In this document: positions 1 to 5,212 of the stretch, piece after piece
How the letters are laid out: each line of letters opens with the position of its first letter
How positions within the stretch are numbered: position 1 is the first letter of the stretch
Program-made: the position numbers and the translations under genes
NCBI GenBank assembly: GCA_002728035.1
Contig: PBUZ01000006.1
Coordinates: 35,812-46,375 of the forward strand
Reading direction: 5' to 3'
Source: Methanobacteriota archaeon
GTDB lineage: Archaea; Thermoplasmatota; Poseidoniia; Poseidoniales; Poseidoniaceae
DNA: 10,564 nt
The notes under the pieces: model-generated
The model's input: the letters and a program-made list of their open reading frames with translations, nothing else
The model's database searches: none
What the model was told of the DNA's origin: nothing

Positions 1-543
1 GCCATGATCCGGACAAAAGGTGAAGCAGGTACTGGAAACGTCGTGGCTGCCGTCACGCACGCTCGCCTGATCGACCAAGAGATTGCACAGATTCAATCGC
101 TCGACGACCACGGTCTGGACCTTGCGACGGAGAAAATCATGGAACGTTACCGTGTTCTTGCCTCGCACTCAAACCTTCCAGGCACGCACGACATGACGCC
201 GTTCGGACCCATTGGCGAAGACATGCACAACGGTGTCCGTGAGGTGCTCGATGATGTGCATCGTCTCGGCCGACTGCCCGTCGTTACCTTCTCCGCAGGT
301 GGGATCGCCACACCTGCTGACGCTTCGTTGATGATGCGCATGGGCATGGACGGCATCTTTGTCGGCTCTGGCATCTTCAAATCAAGCGACCCCGTTACCA
401 TGGCCGATGCCATCGTGATGGCAACAGCACACTACGATGATGCATCGAAAGTGACCGAAGCCATGGCCATGATGGAAGGCGTGCCGATGAAGGGTGATGA
501 ATTGGAAACCCTTGAGGTACGTCTCGACCAGCGCGGCTGGTGA
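1..543 (+). CDS. pdxS: Pyridoxal 5'-phosphate synthase, synthase subunit PdxS (5' truncated by window)
   Basis: C-terminal 180 residues of PdxS, the (beta/alpha)8-barrel subunit that, with the glutaminase PdxT, makes pyridoxal 5'-phosphate in the cytoplasm from a pentose phosphate, a triose phosphate and glutamine-derived ammonia. The open frame enters from the left edge (codon GCC at 1-3). MIRTKGEAGTGNVV at the beginning holds the second catalytic lysine of the family (Lys149 of the Bacillus enzyme). Later come LPVVTFSAGGIATPADA and GMDGIFVGSGIFKS, the phosphate-binding strands, then a QRGW end. Between the lysine motif and LPVV the chain is roughly 35-40 residues longer than in bacterial PdxS, as in archaeal homologues of about 335 aa. 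PdxT is not in view. The stop TGA (541-543) directly abuts the stop of the convergent gene. The family call is very secure. Confidence 0.97.
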   Translation, partial: AMIRTKGEAGTGNVVAAVTHARLIDQEIAQIQSLDDHGLDLATEKIMERYRVLASHSNLPGTHDMTPFGPIGEDMHNGVREVLDDVHRLGRLPVVTFSAGGIATPADASLMMRMGMDGIFVGSGIFKSSDPVTMADAIVMATAHYDDASKVTEAMAMMEGVPMKGDELETLEVRLDQRGW

Positions 544-777
544 TCAGTTTAACGGGTCTGTGATTCCCTTTTCACCCAGGGTCCACTTCAGCGTTTTGAC
601 GACACCCTGGAGCGCTTTGTGATTCCGAGCAGCTTCTTTCATCCCCTCTTTATCGTCTTGTTCTTTGCACGAATCGTACCACTCCTTCCATTGGTGCATT
701 TTCTCGGTTGCCCGATCGAGCATGGTTTCAATCTCTTCCCATGTCCGGTCATAACTTCGCTCTGGAGTTGTGCTCAT
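544..777 (-). CDS. Small charged helical protein, unknown function (77 aa)
   Basis: I do not recognise a family. The ATG at 777 gives 77 residues starting MSTTPERSYDRTWEEIE. The protein is strongly charged and predicted almost wholly alpha-helical: a first helix around residues 11-40 (WEEIETMLDRATEKMHQWKEW) and a second around 45-68, with several Trp and a single Cys at about position 43. There is no signal peptide or TM segment, so a small cytoplasmic helical-hairpin protein is likely. The frame stays open upstream to 876, but that extension would overlap the 3' end of the pyrophosphorylase gene by about 40 bases and reads unlike the rest, so the inner ATG is preferred. It is last in the minus-strand run, 58 bases after the preceding stop, with an imperfect hairpin in that spacer. 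Its TGA (546-544) touches the pdxS stop. Confidence 0.72.
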   Translation of the reverse strand: MSTTPERSYDRTWEEIETMLDRATEKMHQWKEWYDSCKEQDDKEGMKEAARNHKALQGVVKTLKWTLGEKGITDPLN

Positions 778-783
778 GATATC

Positions 784-816
784 AGTGTCCTTGGGGCGCT
801 CCACCCTTAAGACACT
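784..816 (-). repeat. Imperfect inverted repeat upstream of the small helical gene
   Basis: Arms AGTGTC (784-789) and GACACT (811-816) are perfect complements. After one mismatch, further pairing (including GGG with CCC) continues inward, leaving a loop of about 7 bases. It lies in the 58-base spacer between the pyrophosphorylase stop (836-838) and the start at 777. It could be an mRNA hairpin that separates or stabilises the last cistron. No T-tract follows it, so a terminator is not claimed. Confidence 0.3.
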
Positions 817-835
817 CTCCCCTGCGTGCTCGGTA

Positions 836-1894
836 TTAACTGGGGATTCGCTGGTCAACATAACGGCCGTTTGCATCGAGAACTATCCCATCGCCGATCA
901 CGCATCGTTCGACAACACAATCCTTACCGATAACCACGTTTCGTCCGAGAACACTTTCCTTGACGACCGAACCCTCTCCAACATCACACCCCTCCATGAG
1001 CAAGACCCGTTCAAGGGACGCACGGGCACCAACAATGCACGATGGCCCAAGGACAGCGTCGCTCACCTCACCTTCGACATGTGCGGAGGAGGATGACACT
1101 ACGCCCTGTTCTTCTACAAAGTTGCCGGGATACGTAAAGGGAAGGTCCTCGTACCGTTCAATGAGCGTTGATTGGGCGTTCAACAATTCAAATGGATGGC
1201 CGACATCAAACCAAACGCCGTCGATCGCTTGCGCGTACATGGGCCAGCCCATCTCAAGCAGGTGGGGAAACAATTGCTTGCTGAAATCGAATTTCTCACC
1301 CACGGGAATGTGATCAAAAACATCGGGCTCCAAGATGTAGAGACCTGCATTGATGACGTTGCTAAAGGCTTCTTCTGGCGATGGTTTCTCGAGAAAGCGA
1401 CGGATATAGCCTTCACGAAGTGACCCATCAACTTCCCCATCTGGAGTGCTTGCCAAACCGACAATACCGAATTCCGAAGGGTCCTCAACTTCCCACAAAG
1501 CCATGGTCACCTTTGCATTGTTGTTTCGGTGTGCCTCGAGGAGGGCCCCGATATCAAAGGAAGCGACGGCATCACCTGAACCAACAACACATGTGCCAGT
1601 GATCTCCTCCCGTAGGAGACCAACACTGCCGGCGGTTCCCATGGGCGTCTCTTCTTGATTGACGCGAGCATGAAGCGATGGTGCGTTGTGACCCCATGAT
1701 TCAACATGCTGTTGGAGTTGCTCACCCCGGTAGCCGGTGGTGACCACCAACTGCTCGATGCCAGCACTCACCATCGCGTCTTTGACATAATCAATGACCG
1801 GACGTCCAAGCACTTCAACCATCGGTTTTGGACGGTGGAGCGTCAAAGGCTTCAGACGGGTGCCTTGGCCACCGGCCATGATGATTCCAAGCAT
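836..1894 (-). CDS. Nucleotide-sugar pyrophosphorylase (NDP-hexose/mannose-1-phosphate nucleotidyltransferase type) with left-handed beta-helix tail
   Basis: Cytoplasmic 352-aa sugar-1-phosphate nucleotidyltransferase, which joins an NTP and a sugar 1-phosphate to give an NDP-sugar plus pyrophosphate. The N-terminal GT-A-like domain (about 1-245) shows GGQGTRLKPLT at 8-18 and PKPM at 22-25 (nucleotide and pyrophosphate binding), ETPMGTAG at 82-89, GSGDAVASFD at 106-114 in place of the usual metal-binding GD...D segment, FLEKP at 167-171, NAGLYI at 182-187 and WFDVGHP at 228-234. From about 265 to 340 a hexapeptide-repeat left-handed beta-helix follows (VLGPSCIVG, VIGKDCVVE, VIGDGIVLD), usual in trimeric or regulatory forms. 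Substrate specificity (mannose/GTP or glucose/TTP or UTP) cannot be read from motifs. ATG 1894 puts GIIMAGG at the N-terminus as expected. TGAGG, overlapping the upstream gene's stop, serves as ribosome binding site, indicating translational coupling across the 9-base gap. A role in glycan supply for the envelope is inferred. Confidence 0.92.
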   Translation of the reverse strand: MLGIIMAGGQGTRLKPLTLHRPKPMVEVLGRPVIDYVKDAMVSAGIEQLVVTTGYRGEQLQQHVESWGHNAPSLHARVNQEETPMGTAGSVGLLREEITGTCVVGSGDAVASFDIGALLEAHRNNNAKVTMALWEVEDPSEFGIVGLASTPDGEVDGSLREGYIRRFLEKPSPEEAFSNVINAGLYILEPDVFDHIPVGEKFDFSKQLFPHLLEMGWPMYAQAIDGVWFDVGHPFELLNAQSTLIERYEDLPFTYPGNFVEEQGVVSSSSAHVEGEVSDAVLGPSCIVGARASLERVLLMEGCDVGEGSVVKESVLGRNVVIGKDCVVERCVIGDGIVLDANGRYVDQRIPS

Positions 1895-1903
1895 GGTGGA
1901 GCC

Positions 1904-2929
1904 TCATCGACGTCGAATCGGTCCGAGGCGTCGCATGTTCTTCTTTTTCGAAGAGGTCGCACCTCGCTTCTTTGCCGCTTGTGGTTCGTCTTTACCGATA
2001 CCACCAAACACCAACTCGCCCTCTGAGAGAAGCGAACTCACCAACATATCGGCGACCTCATCGGATTCTGCGCCCGTTTTCATCTCAGCTTTCACAGCCT
2101 TGTTGTGGTCGGTCATCCATGATTTTCGCTCCTCGATGGCGAGGTTGAGTTGCTCTCTGGCTTTGTTGACATCCACCATAAGTTCGGTGATTTTCTCGTG
2201 AACAGCGTCTGCTTTTTCGTGGAACTCAACGGATTCCGCATGGTGGCGATCGCCTTCTGCTTTCAAGAAGTCACGGTGGTCGAGTTGTTCCTTGTATTCC
2301 GCCCATTTCTCGTCCGCTCGCTTGAGCGCATCGACGAAGTTGTTGTGTGCGTCATCGGACTCTGCTTTGAGGGTAGCAATGGCTTCGTCGAGGTTTGACA
2401 AGTCGACGGAGACCATCTCGAACTTGGCAACTTCGGGTTCAAGTTCTTCAGCGCGCTTTTTCATTCGCTTGATGCGCTCCATGGTTTCCTTTTCCTTTTT
2501 GGTGCTGGAAGAGGTCGTCTGGAACTTCTCCTCAAGGTTGTTGATCTCGTTGAGGAGATGGGAATATTCCGCCGTTGCTGATTTCTTTTCACCTTGTTCA
2601 CCACGTCGACCTTTTGCCTGGGAGAAGAGGTCGCGCAACTGAGCGTTGATGGCGTCCCGCTTGGCCTTGAACATGTTTCGCTCAGCATGGATAGCATCCA
2701 GTTCGGCTTTCATCTCCTCAAGTTTGGTACGGTGCTCCTTGTATTGATCCTGAACCGCATTGCGCTTTTGTGCAACGGCTTTGCCTTGGTCACGCAGCGA
2801 ATTGCGTGTATCACGCAACTTTCGGACCCGCGCCTCCATGTTTCGCAGTTCGTCACGGAGGTCTGCATCAGGGCTCTTGTTCTCGTCGCTCGGCATGCCG
2901 CGCATGGTGTGTTCCACCACTTTCCCCAT
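1904..2929 (-). CDS. COG1340-like archaeal coiled-coil protein with basic C-terminal tail
   Basis: 341 aa, highly charged, with no TM segment or signal peptide. Long coiled coil from about 20 to 110 and again from about 120 to 285. In the first part, R-N/R-D pairs start at residues 42, 56, 84 and 91, all separated by multiples of seven. Around 128-163 a segment (INNLEEKFQTTSSSTKKEKE, then ERIKRMKKRAEEL) resembles the LE-x-x-xQT-then-helix hinge of the uncharacterised archaeal COG1340 family, which is often mis-annotated as phosphoserine phosphatase. After a short helix (DEVADML at 290-296) comes a Lys/Arg-rich tail (320-341) ending RRLGPIRRR, which may bind nucleic acid or membrane. The outer ATG at 2929 has no ribosome binding site. 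ATG 2905, eight codons in, has GGTGG 8 bases upstream (2914-2918) and may be the true start. Stop is 9 bases before the pyrophosphorylase start. Molecular role unknown. Confidence 0.82.
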   Translation of the reverse strand: MGKVVEHTMRGMPSDENKSPDADLRDELRNMEARVRKLRDTRNSLRDQGKAVAQKRNAVQDQYKEHRTKLEEMKAELDAIHAERNMFKAKRDAINAQLRDLFSQAKGRRGEQGEKKSATAEYSHLLNEINNLEEKFQTTSSSTKKEKETMERIKRMKKRAEELEPEVAKFEMVSVDLSNLDEAIATLKAESDDAHNNFVDALKRADEKWAEYKEQLDHRDFLKAEGDRHHAESVEFHEKADAVHEKITELMVDVNKAREQLNLAIEERKSWMTDHNKAVKAEMKTGAESDEVADMLVSSLLSEGELVFGGIGKDEPQAAKKRGATSSKKKNMRRLGPIRRR

Positions 2930-2964
2930 TTCAAGGCTATGGAACGAGGCAACAGAGGTTCAAA

Positions 2965-4503
2965 TCAGGAGGCAACGCCGCCAAAGACCTCCAACAGGAA
3001 GAAAATCGTCGAAAGGAACAAGCCAAAACCGCCGAAGAGGTACGCAACATAGGACCCGGTTGTTCGAAGCCAATGACGGAATTCAGAGCGAACTCGCACA
3101 TTGATTTGGCGGCCCAGCAACAACTCCCCGTTGGTCTCTTCAAGTCGAACCGAAACCGTCGCATCACCGTTGGTGGTCGGAATCAGCGTTTGCCACGACA
3201 CCGTGCTGTCTTTGAGCAACCCGGACATCTTCCCAAGAACATCCTCGTTCCCCTTCGCTGCAAGCGGAAGTGCTTCGGTTGACCACCAGTAATGCTCGCC
3301 TGGTTCCAACCTGTAGGTCAATGCCAAATCCTTCGGTTCGAAATTTGGTGTTTGGACTCGGAACACAACAGTTTTGGTTTTGTCTGAGAGATTATGAAAC
3401 AGCGTGAAGAGGTTGGCTTTGTCGGTGACGACGTTTTCCATATCGACTTCAAAGATGAGGTCGTCCATCGCTGGTTTTCGACCGCTTTCAAGGTCTTGCT
3501 TTAGTCGGTCAACCATCCTGAAAAACGCAGGGCAGCGGTGCGTGATAATGCCGAGCAGAACCAACCAAGACTCGAGGGTGAACACCTCGTGCGAGAAAAC
3601 AAACTCCATCCCCTTTTTCGTGAGGATTTCGGCCATCTCATCTTCCAAGGTACTGCGGTCCAAACCCGTTGCATGACGGTAGAGCGTCATGAGGAATTTT
3701 TCATGGGCAAAATGACGGTCGACGCCTCGTTTGAACCCGGTTTCAAGTTCCTTGGTGTATTCGTCGTATTGCGAGCGCAAGAGCGGGTCCATGTGGGTTT
3801 TGATCAAATCGTTGAACACCATGTTCAGTGTCGAGGGATGAACTGGAGGGATGTAAGCAGGCAGCAACCCCGTTTGCTCAACCATGTTGAACGGGGTGGA
3901 CCGTGTTGGCAGGTGTTGACCAACCGAAAGGATCAGGAACGAGGCAGAGGCGAGGAGAAACAGATTACCGAAAACAGAACCTGCGCCGTACCACAACACA
4001 GCCACCAACATCAACGAGGAAAGAAGCGCGAACATCAGTGATTTCGTATGATGAAACATGGACGTTTGAAGTTGATAGAGGAGGCCGTCGTACCCTTGAA
4101 GCGATTGTACCGAACGGTGTTCTACGTTTGATTCATCGACGCGGGCGTGGAACGTCGCCAAAGAGATGCCAACCCGATATCGATGCAAACCGACAGCCAT
4201 GATGTAGCCAAAAACAACGACAAAGGAAAGCCCGGCCATGAACGTGGAGAACCCTATCCCGAGGTTCGGTTCAATGTTGTCTTCCCAAAAGGCAGGAGAG
4301 GTTTGTGAGAACGCCCAACTTGCGAAGTATGTGATGGCAGCAAACGCTGGCAAGAACATGATCAACCGAAGACCAGAACTGATGATTTGGCGGTCAATCG
4401 CATGGACAATGGCCTCTGATAATCGAAAGCCAAAGCCCGTTGATTCCTCGCTGGTTTCGTTGCCAAGCGGGGTCTCTGTCGCCACGGGTGCCTCATCGCC
4501 CAT
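2965..4503 (-). CDS. Five-TM membrane protein with large soluble region, unknown function
   Basis: 512 aa, not assigned to a family. Acidic N-terminus (1-43) without a signal peptide. Hydrophobic segments at about 44-66, 84-105, 155-173, 176-196 and 483-508. By the positive-inside rule (acidic WEDNIEP after TM1; HRYR after TM2) the N-terminus, the 106-154 loop and the 197-482 region would be cytoplasmic, with only a short C-terminus outside; this topology is inferred. Region 220-345 is helical and charged. Region about 375-475 looks beta-rich and Ig-like (alternating hydrophobics, EPGEHYWWSTEALPL, ATVSVRLEE). No transporter, kinase or protease motif was seen. It lies 32 bases downstream of the DtxR-type regulator and 35 upstream of the coiled-coil gene, so it is probably co-transcribed. 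The ribosome binding site at ATG 4503 is weak. It could belong to the same envelope function as the surface protein two genes upstream. Confidence 0.85.
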   Translation of the reverse strand: MGDEAPVATETPLGNETSEESTGFGFRLSEAIVHAIDRQIISSGLRLIMFLPAFAAITYFASWAFSQTSPAFWEDNIEPNLGIGFSTFMAGLSFVVVFGYIMAVGLHRYRVGISLATFHARVDESNVEHRSVQSLQGYDGLLYQLQTSMFHHTKSLMFALLSSLMLVAVLWYGAGSVFGNLFLLASASFLILSVGQHLPTRSTPFNMVEQTGLLPAYIPPVHPSTLNMVFNDLIKTHMDPLLRSQYDEYTKELETGFKRGVDRHFAHEKFLMTLYRHATGLDRSTLEDEMAEILTKKGMEFVFSHEVFTLESWLVLLGIITHRCPAFFRMVDRLKQDLESGRKPAMDDLIFEVDMENVVTDKANLFTLFHNLSDKTKTVVFRVQTPNFEPKDLALTYRLEPGEHYWWSTEALPLAAKGNEDVLGKMSGLLKDSTVSWQTLIPTTNGDATVSVRLEETNGELLLGRQINVRVRSEFRHWLRTTGSYVAYLFGGFGLFLSTIFFLLEVFGGVAS

Positions 4504-4535
4504 GACTCAAGAGCCAAACTTCCCCTCTAAAGGGT

Positions 4536-5204
4536 TCACTCAGTTTTTTTGGACGGTGTGATGAAAATGCGACGTTGCCAATCGTCCGAAAGATGGAGCG
4601 TTTGACCCATTTCGGTGACGAATTGACCGCCCGTTCGTTGAACCTCCACGCCAATCCCAAGCCCTTGGTTCAGAAAATCCTCCTTCACTTCCACGGGAAG
4701 TAAGACGGCTTCAACGGTGCCCATACCGCCTTCGGACATTTCGGCGAGTGAACATGAAACCGCTGAATTTGCGAGACGTTCAGCGATATCGGCGGTTGGT
4801 GGCGGAATTTCTCGGCCACTGGGGTCTTTGGCATCCGGCCTGATGAGACGGGACAAGGCAACCTCCATGTCATCATCGATGGCATGCTCCAACCGACAGG
4901 CTGTTTCATGATCGTTCCCTTCGTAGGGCAGGAGGTCGAGCAGCACCTCAGCAAGGCGATGGCGTCGTTTCATTTTCTGCCCGTGGACCAAGCCCCGCTC
5001 GGTGAGGCGTGCACCTTTGTAAGGGATGTATTCGAGGTAGCCCCGGGTTGCAAGTCGTTGAACCATCTCTGTCGCTGAAGCAGGTGACACACCAAGACGG
5101 GCTGCGAGTTCACCCGTACGCACAATTCCTTGGGGCTCGTCTTCGTGAAATTCATACATCGTTTCGAGGTATTCGTCCTCGAATTCTTGGAAATGACCAA
5201 CCAC
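4536..5204 (-). CDS. DtxR/MntR-family metal-dependent transcriptional regulator with FeoA-like domain
   Basis: 222-aa cytoplasmic repressor-type protein. The winged helix-turn-helix occupies about 10-75 (TGELAARLGVSPASATEMVQRL, wing near YIPYKGARLTERG). The dimerisation and metal-binding domain runs about 78-135: H82 and E86 in RRHRLAEVL, H99, then C103, E106 and H107 in ACRLEHAIDDDME, matching the ancillary (H79, E83, H98) and primary (C102, E105, H106) ligands of DtxR/IdeR. The N-terminal ligand, Met10 in DtxR, is aligned with E11 (EDEYLETMY), nearer to Asp8 of MntR, so whether Fe(II) or Mn(II) is sensed is open. Residues about 148-216 form a FeoA/SH3-like domain. The start is GTG 5204, with AGGTG (overlapping the upstream TAG) 5 bases before it. 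No metal transporter is adjacent; the neighbours are a surface protein and a membrane protein. Autoregulation through the inverted repeat at 7790-7816 is a guess. Confidence 0.93.
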   Translation of the reverse strand: MVGHFQEFEDEYLETMYEFHEDEPQGIVRTGELAARLGVSPASATEMVQRLATRGYLEYIPYKGARLTERGLVHGQKMKRRHRLAEVLLDLLPYEGNDHETACRLEHAIDDDMEVALSRLIRPDAKDPSGREIPPPTADIAERLANSAVSCSLAEMSEGGMGTVEAVLLPVEVKEDFLNQGLGIGVEVQRTGGQFVTEMGQTLHLSDDWQRRIFITPSKKTE

Positions 5205-5212
5205 GGGAACAC

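Noticed and set aside
55..270. Long segment between the PdxS lysine motif and the phosphate-binding strands, considered as a foreign insertion
   Set aside because: Archaeal PdxS proteins normally carry a helical insert here, so it is a lineage feature.
778..876. Upstream extension of the small helical protein to 876 (minus strand)
   Set aside because: It overlaps the 3' end of the pyrophosphorylase gene, and the added residues do not resemble the charged helical body; ATG 777 is the better start.
2594..3282. Plus-strand open frames of 152 and 170 codons opposite the coiled-coil and membrane-protein genes
   Set aside because: Both lie antisense to supported genes and have irregular composition with no motif.
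4544..4550. Run of seven T, considered as a transcription terminator or frameshift site
   Set aside because: On the coding (minus) strand it is the AAA AAA lysine pair near the end of the regulator, in frame to the stop; no plus-strand gene ends here and no disrupted frame is visible.
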